From: CAAGNP01 sp964611185
Lineage (GTDB): Bacteria > Bacteroidota > Bacteroidia > Bacteroidales > UBA932
Direction of reading: 5' to 3'
Assembly: GCA_964611185.1 (NCBI GenBank)
Contig: CAZSXE010000010.1
Location: 1-62,116, forward strand
Length of the DNA: 62,116 bases
Shown here: piece after piece, positions 1 to 7,634 of the stretch
Position numbering within the stretch: the stretch's first letter is position 1
Layout: every line of letters starts with the position of its first letter
The notes under the pieces: model-generated
The model's database searches: none
Told to the model about the DNA's origin: nothing
The model's input: the letters and a program-made list of their open reading frames with translations, nothing else
Translations under genes and position numbers: made by a program

Positions 1-30
1 TCAACCCCGCTCCGGCTAAAATGTGTAAAA

Positions 31-1116
31 TTAAATATTGGACCCGGTTTCGGTTTCGTCACCCCATCCTTCCACAGAAGCGGTAACTTCGATTCCTTTA
101 AGACCTACTGTCAATGTATAACCATAAGCTTTGCCCATTTTTAATGTACCGGTAGCAAGGGGAACTTCAATACCCTCGTGTTTAGCAATTGAGTGACCTG
201 TAGCTAATTTATCATCTACTGTAACTATGTCATAATTTACGATAATTTTAGCAGCACCGGCAGTCAGACCTCCGTCAATAGGGACAAAGAACATATAATC
301 AGCATTTGATGCTCCAAGGAAACTAATTGCTGTTCCATCTTGAGGAAGTGCTACGGAAGGGGTAACATATCCGCCCCAGTCAGCAGCAGCAGGAGTTACT
401 TTATTAAGGGTAAGAGATAGATTTGCTGCGCGTGAAGAATTTGTCCATGCGCCGATAGTTCCATTGTAGGTGAAAGTACCATTGGAATAGAGAGTAGCGT
501 CATTTTTAATAGAAATATCGGTAATAAAAACTTTGGTTTCAGGACCTTCTGGTTCGATAGAGTGATCAATTTTTGCTCTTATGGCTACCCTTGTAAGGGC
601 GTGTTTAAATGCAAGTGCTACTTTGTTGTTGCCAACGGTAGCTTTGTCCTGATCTAAAGTATTGGCAACAACCAAGTCAACAGAATTATTAGCATCCTGT
701 GTAAAAGTAATAAAAGGATATCCTGTTTCATTGCTGTTAGAAATAGTGGTTACATTGTCCTTCTTAGGAGCATACCCGAAAAATGAAATTTTATCTCCGG
801 TGTTATTAGGCCAGTATTTCAGAGGAGAATAAGTCCAAGCAGAATTTGCATAGGTCACAGCCTGATCATACATATAGTTGGGAGTAGGATTGGTAGCATT
901 GGCAAAAGTACTTTGTCCTGTGTAGTAAGCCAAAAGGTTAAAACCTGATGTTTGAAGAGTGGTGGTAGTAGTTTCAGCTTTCGTACCGGTTGTGGTCTTT
1001 CCGGTGTAGGTTTTGAAAGTGATGGCGTTGTCCTCGTTTGAGGGGTTAATAACTTGCTTTTCGCAAGAAGTAAGTGCTATACAAGCGATAGCGACAAAAA
1101 ACATTAACTTTTTCAT
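31..1116 (-). CDS. Fimbrillin family (Mfa-like) lipoprotein
   Basis: This is a putative surface pilin-type subunit of 361 residues. The N-terminus is a lipoprotein signal with lipobox LTSC (Cys18), followed by a Thr-rich stretch around residues 38-55 and then the pattern typical of Bacteroidales fimbrillins. Such proteins are lipidated, exported to the surface, and in characterised type V pili are clipped by an Arg/Lys-specific protease before polymerising. It is the last visible gene of a minus-strand envelope operon and is followed only by the window edge, so further fimbrial genes may lie outside. An 83-bp AT-rich gap separates it from the DUF5119 gene. Family assignment rests on sequence style and context; whether it is a stalk or an accessory subunit cannot be told. 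Confidence 0.8.
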   Translation of the reverse strand: MKKLMFFVAIACIALTSCEKQVINPSNEDNAITFKTYTGKTTTGTKAETTTTTLQTSGFNLLAYYTGQSTFANATNPTPNYMYDQAVTYANSAWTYSPLKYWPNNTGDKISFFGYAPKKDNVTTISNSNETGYPFITFTQDANNSVDLVVANTLDQDKATVGNNKVALAFKHALTRVAIRAKIDHSIEPEGPETKVFITDISIKNDATLYSNGTFTYNGTIGAWTNSSRAANLSLTLNKVTPAAADWGGYVTPSVALPQDGTAISFLGASNADYMFFVPIDGGLTAGAAKIIVNYDIVTVDDKLATGHSIAKHEGIEVPLATGTLKMGKAYGYTLTVGLKGIEVTASVEGWGDETETGSNI

Positions 1117-1199
1117 AATAGTGTTTTTTTTGAGTTAATTAATAATTTGATTTTTGATTTGTTAATAAATAATTGTAATATTTTGTTTCTATTTAATTT

Positions 1200-2231
1200 C
1201 TATATCGGTATATCTTCGTTTATCTCTTCTCCCCAGTCATCTACTTTCGGATCGAATCCCGATCCCGGTTCATCCTTGTCTTCTACATAAGGGAGGATAA
1301 TCTTGGGGTCGTCTTCAGTGAGCCCCAGCCCTATATCGAGAGTTAAAGAGATATTATTTCCTCTATTTTTATCTCTGAGTAATTTTAATTTTTCTGTAAT
1401 ATCATAAGTCAAAGGGGGAAAATCTTCGCCGTTTCTGAGTCTGATATATATGGTGAGAATGTTTCTCTCGGTGCTTGTCTCTGAGATGCCGAAAGTATAA
1501 AACTGTCCTGTGGTATATCCATTCTGATAGGAATTTTCAAAAAAAGTGCGGTTGTCGATTTTGAAAAGATGAGATACAGAAGTGGAGTTGGGAACCATAG
1601 AGCTCATATTGATCCCCTCTGCCATCCCGCTGATAGAGGATGCGCTTCCGGAGCTTGCCATATTGTCCATCCCTTCGATATATATCCTTAAGGCAACAAG
1701 TGGAGATACCCTCTCAGGAGTGAGGTACAGGTCATATTCAGAATCATATTTTTCATTTTTCTCCACCTTAATGGTGTCAATATTATCAATATACAGGGCA
1801 TCGGGTGAGGAAGTTATTATTTCATTTTCCGATTTGGTGTATTTGCTTGATACAGAGATACTTTCGGTATATGCTTCAAATTCTTCCGGAGAGTCTATTT
1901 CTCTGAATTTAATGAAGTCGAAATCTTCGTAAGTCTCATTAAAGGAGATAATATGGTATTTCATATAGGGCATAAGCACCTCTTCGTAGTTGTTATTCAT
2001 CATCACCATAATCTTCTTTTTGGTCATAAAGTGTGTGATGGATGTCGTGTCGGGGAAAAAGAGCACAGTCCCTCCATTGGGTGTGGATTTGACATTTTCC
2101 CAGTCGAGATAGATGTTGACCTGTCCGGCTACCATCCTCTGAGAGAACATCTCCCGCCTGTTGTCGCACGATGTGAGGATAGAAAGGGTGGCGATTACTA
2201 ACAATGATATGGTGATTATACTCTTTCTCAT
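1200..2231 (-). CDS. DUF5119 domain lipoprotein, fimbrial cluster
   Basis: This is a 343-residue lipoprotein with signal peptide and lipobox LTSC (Cys22). The motif after the lipid Cys (DNRREMF, then VNIYLDWENV) matches DUF5119 proteins, which in Bacteroidales recur beside fimbrillin genes and are thought to serve as anchors or accessory subunits. The start overlaps the stop of the upstream DUF3575 gene by 4 nt (2228-2231), indicating translational coupling. No enzymatic motif is visible. The role as fimbrial anchor is inferred from position between a fimbrillin and outer-membrane proteins. Confidence 0.75.
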   Translation of the reverse strand: MRKSIITISLLVIATLSILTSCDNRREMFSQRMVAGQVNIYLDWENVKSTPNGGTVLFFPDTTSITHFMTKKKIMVMMNNNYEEVLMPYMKYHIISFNETYEDFDFIKFREIDSPEEFEAYTESISVSSKYTKSENEIITSSPDALYIDNIDTIKVEKNEKYDSEYDLYLTPERVSPLVALRIYIEGMDNMASSGSASSISGMAEGINMSSMVPNSTSVSHLFKIDNRTFFENSYQNGYTTGQFYTFGISETSTERNILTIYIRLRNGEDFPPLTYDITEKLKLLRDKNRGNNISLTLDIGLGLTEDDPKIILPYVEDKDEPGSGFDPKVDDWGEEINEDIPI

Positions 2232-3271
2232 CTCTCGCCTCCTTTTCTTATCTCTCTGTAAATCACATAAGTAAGGGATATTTCTGCTTTCGGAAGTACT
2301 GTGGTAAGTTTAATGGGAGAGCCGCTCTTAATTATTATATTCTCGTAAGTGAAATATTTCTGATATGTGGTGGAGAATACCCCTGCTCCGAATGAAAATT
2401 CAAAACGGATATGTCGAGATACCTCTTGGGTGTATCCGCCCGAAAAACCTGTCATAAGGTTGAAATCACCCTGAAGACCATTGTTTGCGTTGAATTGGAA
2501 ATCATAAATCCCCAAATTATAGAAAGCTCCGACATACCACTTCCCCATTTTATTATAATCGGCATCGTGTCTGTTTATCCAATATTTCAGCTCGACACCT
2601 CCGAATTGGATCTGCCAGCAGAATGTATTGTCAAGCCTTAGCCACCATCCGTAATAATATTCGGCAGCAATAGACCAATGTTTGGCGAAAGGGATGTCGA
2701 ATTTAATATTCGGTGTCATTGCAGCATCTGCAAGGAGGTTGGTTTTGATGGTGAATGAGGGCTTTTCTGTGGTAGAAAATTGTTCGCTCCAAGGCTTAAT
2801 CTCTTCCCTTTGGTATTCGAGTTTCGGAAAATCGGTAATATCGACTTTATTTATCGATTTAATGCTCTTTTTGCGCACTCTCCTTACAAAATCAGGTTCA
2901 TAATCGGTCTTATAAAGGGTAATTTCTACTACAATATCTCCGGTAGAGGGTGTTTGTGTCTCTTCGCCTGTGTATAAGAAATGCTCATCTCGCAGCCCCT
3001 CATATATGATAAAGAACGATTTAACAGTTTCCGATTCTTCTTCAGGCCCGCAATAGGCGAGAGCTAACTCTTCTGAATTAATTTTCTCAATACTTCTTCC
3101 GATAAGTTCGGTCAGAGCTTTAACGGCTGCTTGATTTTCGGAATATGATGGATAGAAGAACTGCTCCTGAGGATCAATGTGGAATACAAATGTGCTATCC
3201 TCCCCTCTGACAATAGTCGCCATGAAGGTGAAAACACACAAAAATAATATGTATCCCGATCTTTTTACCAT
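2228..3271 (-). CDS. DUF3575 outer-membrane protein with degenerate OmpA-like N-terminal region
   Basis: This is a 347-residue protein with an N-terminal signal peptide (about residues 1-23). The C-terminal half, from about residue 175 (SFTIKTNLLADAAMTPN), fits DUF3575, a beta-barrel family common in Bacteroidales fimbrial loci. The N-terminal part (FVFHIDPQEQFFYPSYSENQ) resembles the OmpA-like region that usually precedes DUF3575, but the usual SPEG motif of that domain is not present. It overlaps the next gene by 4 nt and the previous one by 7 nt, so it belongs to a tightly coupled operon. The function, perhaps outer-membrane assembly or anchoring of the fimbrial components, is inferred. 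Confidence 0.75.
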   Translation of the reverse strand: MVKRSGYILFLCVFTFMATIVRGEDSTFVFHIDPQEQFFYPSYSENQAAVKALTELIGRSIEKINSEELALAYCGPEEESETVKSFFIIYEGLRDEHFLYTGEETQTPSTGDIVVEITLYKTDYEPDFVRRVRKKSIKSINKVDITDFPKLEYQREEIKPWSEQFSTTEKPSFTIKTNLLADAAMTPNIKFDIPFAKHWSIAAEYYYGWWLRLDNTFCWQIQFGGVELKYWINRHDADYNKMGKWYVGAFYNLGIYDFQFNANNGLQGDFNLMTGFSGGYTQEVSRHIRFEFSFGAGVFSTTYQKYFTYENIIIKSGSPIKLTTVLPKAEISLTYVIYREIRKGGER

Positions 3272-4464
3272 CTCACCACTATCCCCGTATTTAAATTAAG
3301 CATAACTCTTCCTGTATTGGAAGAATTAAGCCACGATCCGTATATTGTCGCTTTCGGTTCGAGAAAAAACGAGAGCGAAGAGTTAACATTGTAGCACACA
3401 TTCAGCCCCGAATTGAACCCGAAATTGTAAATAGCCTCATTCTGCTCATATCTTTTGGAGATGGTGGAGTAAACGAAGTTTCCTCCGGCAATGACAAACC
3501 ATGAGAATGTGTTTTTAAGATTTTCCCCATCTGTGAGGCGATATAAGTAATCAACCGATACTCCTAAAAGACTTCCGTGCTGTTTTGCCTCTTCTTCCCA
3601 CAGAATAGGAGAGACTCCGTAGGAGAATGTAGCTCTGATTCCCGAAAGGGTAGAAACCCATCTTCCGATGTTGATCATCATGCAGGCCCCTGTGCTTTTC
3701 CATAGAGAGCTTTTACCTTTGGTGCCGATGGTACTTAAAGGTAGAGATTGTACTCCTGCACCCAAGGAGATGAAATTTTTCTTGGAAGCCTTGAACCTCG
3801 AATAGTATTTTTGAGTGACAAGCGGACGGCGGTAGCTGAGCCCTGCGTGAAACTCTGCAATGGGGTCTGCTATGTGCCAGTCCACTGAACCGTTGAATCT
3901 GTCGCTGAACAATGTGGCTGAAGATTCCAAAGAGAAGTAAAGTGTATGAGATAATCTCAAATTCATAAGAAGGGCTACATGCCCGCCGTAGGCAAATCTG
4001 TATGAGGCTGCTTCGGGGTTATTTTTAGTAAAGGCGCCGTCAATTCCGGCAATGGCCCATACAGTGAAGATGCGAGAAGGGTTATATCCCCATCCGAAAG
4101 CACCCAAATCGAGTACTGCATCGACTTTAGGGTGATACATCTCACCTGAAGCGGCATTGGGGAATTTTACGCTTCCTATATTAATACCGGCTCGTAGTCC
4201 AAACAGAGGTGTAACGAACTTGCACATATCGACCCCTGCCGTAACCCCTTGCGGCAGAGAATATGAGACATACTGACTGATTGAGAAAAATTGTTCGAAG
4301 TGCACTTTCGCAGGAAAGTGCGGTAACCTCGGTTTGGACTGGAGCTGGTAATTTAGGGCTGAGCGTTTTCGCAAAATAGTATCTCTATGGTTCTGCCCCG
4401 AGGCAAAACCACTTATTGCAAAAGCAATAATCATCAATACTATATATGCATTAAAATGTCTCAT
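3265..4464 (-). CDS. Outer-membrane beta-barrel protein with internal duplication
   Basis: This 399-residue protein has a signal peptide (about residues 1-23) and a body of alternating hydrophobic strands ending in VVRW, as expected for a beta-barrel. Two halves look homologous. About residues 75-220 and 250-399 each hold a G..(M/I)..FVTPLFGLRA-like segment, an xxAIAG segment, a Y.F...G segment and a strand FSLE / FFLEPKA followed by a TLFSDRFNGS or TIYGSWLNSS segment. It sits between the OmpA/TPR gene (14-nt overlap) and the DUF3575 gene (7-nt overlap). I do not recognise a named family. It is probably a structural or porin-like part of the envelope cluster. Confidence 0.7.
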   Translation of the reverse strand: MRHFNAYIVLMIIAFAISGFASGQNHRDTILRKRSALNYQLQSKPRLPHFPAKVHFEQFFSISQYVSYSLPQGVTAGVDMCKFVTPLFGLRAGINIGSVKFPNAASGEMYHPKVDAVLDLGAFGWGYNPSRIFTVWAIAGIDGAFTKNNPEAASYRFAYGGHVALLMNLRLSHTLYFSLESSATLFSDRFNGSVDWHIADPIAEFHAGLSYRRPLVTQKYYSRFKASKKNFISLGAGVQSLPLSTIGTKGKSSLWKSTGACMMINIGRWVSTLSGIRATFSYGVSPILWEEEAKQHGSLLGVSVDYLYRLTDGENLKNTFSWFVIAGGNFVYSTISKRYEQNEAIYNFGFNSGLNVCYNVNSSLSFFLEPKATIYGSWLNSSNTGRVMLNLNTGIVVRW

Positions 4465-6487
4465 CTGCTAATATTTCTTTTACATCTGCATCGTTTTCCG
4501 CGATGGCCCTCAGCGAGGGGTCAAGCTGAAGGGCAAAAGCGATATAATCGTATGCTTCAAGCATCGCTAACCTGTTGGCGGCAACTGCTTTTATATAGAG
4601 TTCTTTAGCTGTATTTCCAAGATTCTTAGCCTTATCCCACGCCTCTTCATTTCTTTTCATGGCCAGAAGAAGAAGCACTTCATTAAACGGGTATTTGTCT
4701 TTAAATACCGAGTAAGCATCTTCGTAGAGACCTGCTTTGGCGCAGATTACGGCTCCCAAATACTCTTTGTCGCTTGAATTTCCAGACACTGAGCGATAAA
4801 GCGAGTCTGCCTCGTGATAGTATCCTTTAGAAAAGAGGGTAGCTACCTGATTCTTTTTCGCCTCATCGGGGAGTTTTTCAGGATCATAGATTCCTAAAAG
4901 GGCTACTTTCGGATCTCCGTGATTAAGGGAATAGGCGCAGAGTTCGTTGGCAAACCATACTGTCTTAGGATATTTGGCTATCGCTTTTCTACACATAACT
5001 TCTCTCTCGTGGCTGTCGGGGGTCGTCTTTATAAGCCTATAAAACTCAAAACGAGTCATATCTTTGTAATCTCTTTTATAAAGTTCCGCTATTTCCTGAT
5101 CGTTGAGGATACGGTATAGAGAGTATTGGTAACTATATTCTACTTTTCTCAGCTGTGGGAGATAAATTTCTTTAAGAAGAGAGTTGTAATATTTGAGGGT
5201 GCGTATTTTGAGAAACTGATCATCCTGACTTTTGTAGTATCTCGCTATTATGCTCTTTATCTCGCTTGCTTGCTCCATAAGTGAGTCTTTCTCAAGCAGT
5301 TCCACAGCATCGCTCCATGTGGCTACTTTGGAATCATAGCTGAATTCGACAAATCTTGCCACTTTTCTCGGAATCATATCTTTGACTATATTTTGGAGCG
5401 CTTTCATCCTTTTATCTGCAAGAGAGGTGTTGAGCTTGTATGAACCCTCCGGAGATGCCATACCTGATATATTGAAGCTCCTCAGCCTCATAAAAGGATT
5501 CCCCTCTATTGCCGAAAGGCGGTCAGACATATCTTTAATGGTGGCAGCATTCTTCTCATTGGTAAGATCAAGCTCCGCACGCCCCAATTTGAAAACGAAA
5601 TCTGCTTTCCATTTTTCGTCAAAAAGCTGAAGTTCCCTCTTGGGTATATAGTTCGTATCGCTTATTTCATAAGTTTCAAAATCGTATTCGAGAAATCGGA
5701 GAGGGTCTATAATGCCGTTGCTCATATTTACGCTGTCGATGCTTTCAATCTTGTTCAGGTTTTCTATGCTGATAAAAACAAATGCGGTATAAGGGGCAGT
5801 TTTGTCTCTTAGATAGATAGAATCGTTGTATGCTACATAAAAATCGTCATTTTTAAAAGTAACCCCATCGCGGTATCTGTGCAGAGGATCTTTTGTTATG
5901 TCGAAGCTATACATCCTTTTCTGCTTAATATCATATACCGAACCATCCACCACCCTCGGCATCATGAAAAATTTCTCATTGGTGGCAAGATTTGTCACAA
6001 CAGGCTGTATAATAGCTCTCATATTTACCCCAAAGGAGGAGCTTGTGAGCTTTACGCGAGGATTTATGTATAGGTAGTCTCCGACAATTTCCATATCGGT
6101 CTCTTCTACTATGGGCTTTAGACTTTTGGCTACGAAAACCACTTCCTCTACATCGTATGCGAAGGAGGCGAGTACGACATCAAACTGTGGCTGTCCATTA
6201 ACCATCACCTGCTTTGACTCGTAAGAAATATGGGAGAAAAGGAGCACGGCATCATCTTCAATGGCAAACTGAAAGTATCCCGCTTCATCGGTGGTGGAAA
6301 GGGCATTATCGTCTCCGAGTCTCGATATTTTTACATTTTCTATGGGGGAGCCCTGCTCGTCTTTTACAGTACCGGTTATAGTAATATTGTACCCTGTTTG
6401 GGCATAGATGATATTTGCGGCTAAAGCCAATATAAGTGTCAGTAGCGTAATTTTCAGGGTTATATGTCGTATAAATGTCTTTTCCAT
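4451..6487 (-). CDS. Carboxypeptidase-regulatory-like / OmpA-like / TPR envelope protein
   Basis: The open frame extends to 6544, but ATG at 6487 gives a good signal peptide (residues 1-30, ending IYAQ) and lies 2 nt after the upstream stop, so I chose it (678 residues). Visible domains in order are a CarboxypepD_reg-like beta-sandwich (about 33-115, VKDEQGSPIENVKISR), an OmpA-like segment (about 335-390, with GMASPEGSYKLN and an R.KAL motif) and a C-terminal helical TPR-like region (about 505-640). It is probably an outer-membrane or periplasmic scaffold that could bind peptidoglycan through the OmpA-like part. In fimbrial loci similar proteins accompany the anchor. The 3' end overlaps the next gene by 14 nt. 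Confidence 0.7.
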   Translation of the reverse strand: MEKTFIRHITLKITLLTLILALAANIIYAQTGYNITITGTVKDEQGSPIENVKISRLGDDNALSTTDEAGYFQFAIEDDAVLLFSHISYESKQVMVNGQPQFDVVLASFAYDVEEVVFVAKSLKPIVEETDMEIVGDYLYINPRVKLTSSSFGVNMRAIIQPVVTNLATNEKFFMMPRVVDGSVYDIKQKRMYSFDITKDPLHRYRDGVTFKNDDFYVAYNDSIYLRDKTAPYTAFVFISIENLNKIESIDSVNMSNGIIDPLRFLEYDFETYEISDTNYIPKRELQLFDEKWKADFVFKLGRAELDLTNEKNAATIKDMSDRLSAIEGNPFMRLRSFNISGMASPEGSYKLNTSLADKRMKALQNIVKDMIPRKVARFVEFSYDSKVATWSDAVELLEKDSLMEQASEIKSIIARYYKSQDDQFLKIRTLKYYNSLLKEIYLPQLRKVEYSYQYSLYRILNDQEIAELYKRDYKDMTRFEFYRLIKTTPDSHEREVMCRKAIAKYPKTVWFANELCAYSLNHGDPKVALLGIYDPEKLPDEAKKNQVATLFSKGYYHEADSLYRSVSGNSSDKEYLGAVICAKAGLYEDAYSVFKDKYPFNEVLLLLAMKRNEEAWDKAKNLGNTAKELYIKAVAANRLAMLEAYDYIAFALQLDPSLRAIAENDADVKEILADETF

Positions 6488-6489
6488 AG

Positions 6490-7032
6490 CTATTTTATCA
6501 AATATACGAATGTGGCACCCCACTTGATAGGTCCCACCATCCATCCTGTGAGATCCGGTAGAGCAGCCTTGGGAGTTTCGGAGTCGTATCTGAATCCGGC
6601 ATAGTAGTATGCGGCAAGTCCGCAGGTCAGCTCAAAATTCCAGTGTTCGCTAAGGATGAATGCGTAGGTATAGGTGGGGCCGAAACCGGCTACCATACCG
6701 TCGAGATGTTTATTTTTCAAGCCGAGTTCTCCATACGAAGCTGTAGCGGCAAAACCTATGGCGTGTCCTATGGAGGGCATACCGAGCCAGAATTTGACTT
6801 CAGGGGTAAAAGAGTAGTGCTCGGTGGAAAAATTATCGAATTTAAAAGGGGAGTATGCGAGATTGAGCTCTATGGAAACACGCTTGGAGGGGGTAATTTC
6901 CATTCCCAAGTTGGGAGTGGCCAAAGCCCATTCAAGCATATTGGTTTTCAAACTTATCTTCTGGGCAGATAAGTTTAATGAAAACATAAGTGTAAGGAGG
7001 AAAAAAAGAGTCCTCAAAAATCTGTAATTCAT
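6490..7032 (-). CDS. DUF3575 outer-membrane protein
   Basis: This 180-residue protein has a signal peptide (about residues 1-23, ending LSAQ). The mature part starts KISLKTNMLEWALATPNLG, a clear DUF3575 pattern, and ends in a strand with FVYLIK. It is the first gene of the minus-strand envelope operon and lacks the OmpA-like N-terminal region of its paralogue at 2228-3271. A promoter-like pair of boxes lies about 110 bp upstream (7145-7174), leaving a leader of about 100 nt. The role in fimbrial or envelope assembly is inferred from family and context. Confidence 0.75.
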   Translation of the reverse strand: MNYRFLRTLFFLLTLMFSLNLSAQKISLKTNMLEWALATPNLGMEITPSKRVSIELNLAYSPFKFDNFSTEHYSFTPEVKFWLGMPSIGHAIGFAATASYGELGLKNKHLDGMVAGFGPTYTYAFILSEHWNFELTCGLAAYYYAGFRYDSETPKAALPDLTGWMVGPIKWGATFVYLIK

Positions 7033-7144
7033 TTAGTTGTAATGTGCTGACAAACTTTATTCGGACTTTATGACGAATAAATCGGGGTGGATTTATTGTG
7101 GGTCGTCAAAATCGTAAATAAGTATGTCAATTCTCAATCGGGTA

Positions 7145-7174
7145 CAAAAGTAATACTTTTTTTGAACAAAACAA
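7145..7174 (-). promoter_or_regulatory. Promoter of the fimbrillin-type operon
   Basis: On the minus strand TTG (7172-7174) and TACTTTTG (7145-7152) match the Bacteroidota -33 and -7 boxes with a 19-nt spacer. Transcription would start near 7138, giving an untranslated leader of about 100 nt before ATG 7032. Confidence 0.5.
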
Positions 7175-7211
7175 GTCTTTATTTGTTATAGATATATAAA
7201 AAGAAAGTAAA

Positions 7212-7601
7212 ATGAAAAAATTGACGATACTTATAATGGCACTTTTGGTGGGATTTGCTTTGCTGTTTTCATCATGCAGTGCCGATATTCCGGCTCCCAT
7301 CTCTATTGAGGGGGTTTGGGAAGGGGTGGATGAGAGTGGAACTCGTATAAGTATTACTTTTCTCAACAGCACCAAATCGGGCAGTGAAGATAACAGCAAG
7401 ATGTGTATTACTGTCCCCGAATTGATAATTTATACCACAGGAAGTTACACATATTCTGATGGATATGTTTCTATGAAATTCATCAATACACTTTCCTCTT
7501 CAAACCCCGAATTTTATGCTACTATGATATATAAAGGTGAAAACACTTTCTCTTTAACATTGTCTTCATTAAATTCTTCTTTCACAATGAGGCGATTATA
7601 G
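7212..7601 (+). CDS. Small lipoprotein of unknown function
   Basis: This 129-residue protein has a lipoprotein signal (lipobox FSSC, Cys22). After the Cys comes SADIPAPISIEGVWEG, then alternating beta-strand-like segments such as RISITFLNS and YVSMKFINT. The GVWEG start and strand pattern recall small lipocalin-like lipoproteins of Bacteroidota, but I cannot assign a family. It stands alone between the divergent fimbrial operon and dnaG, with dnaG starting 33 nt after its stop behind its own -7 box. Confidence 0.65.
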   Translation: MKKLTILIMALLVGFALLFSSCSADIPAPISIEGVWEGVDESGTRISITFLNSTKSGSEDNSKMCITVPELIIYTTGSYTYSDGYVSMKFINTLSSSNPEFYATMIYKGENTFSLTLSSLNSSFTMRRL

Positions 7602-7618
7602 GAGAAACAAAATTTTAT

Positions 7619-7626
7619 TACCTTTG
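7619..7626 (+). promoter_or_regulatory. dnaG -7 box
   Basis: TACCTTTG matches the Bacteroidota -7 consensus TAnnTTTG. The start codon is 8 nt downstream, so the leader would be only a few nucleotides. No convincing -33 TTG is seen. Confidence 0.45.
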
Positions 7627-7634
7627 TTCCCCTT

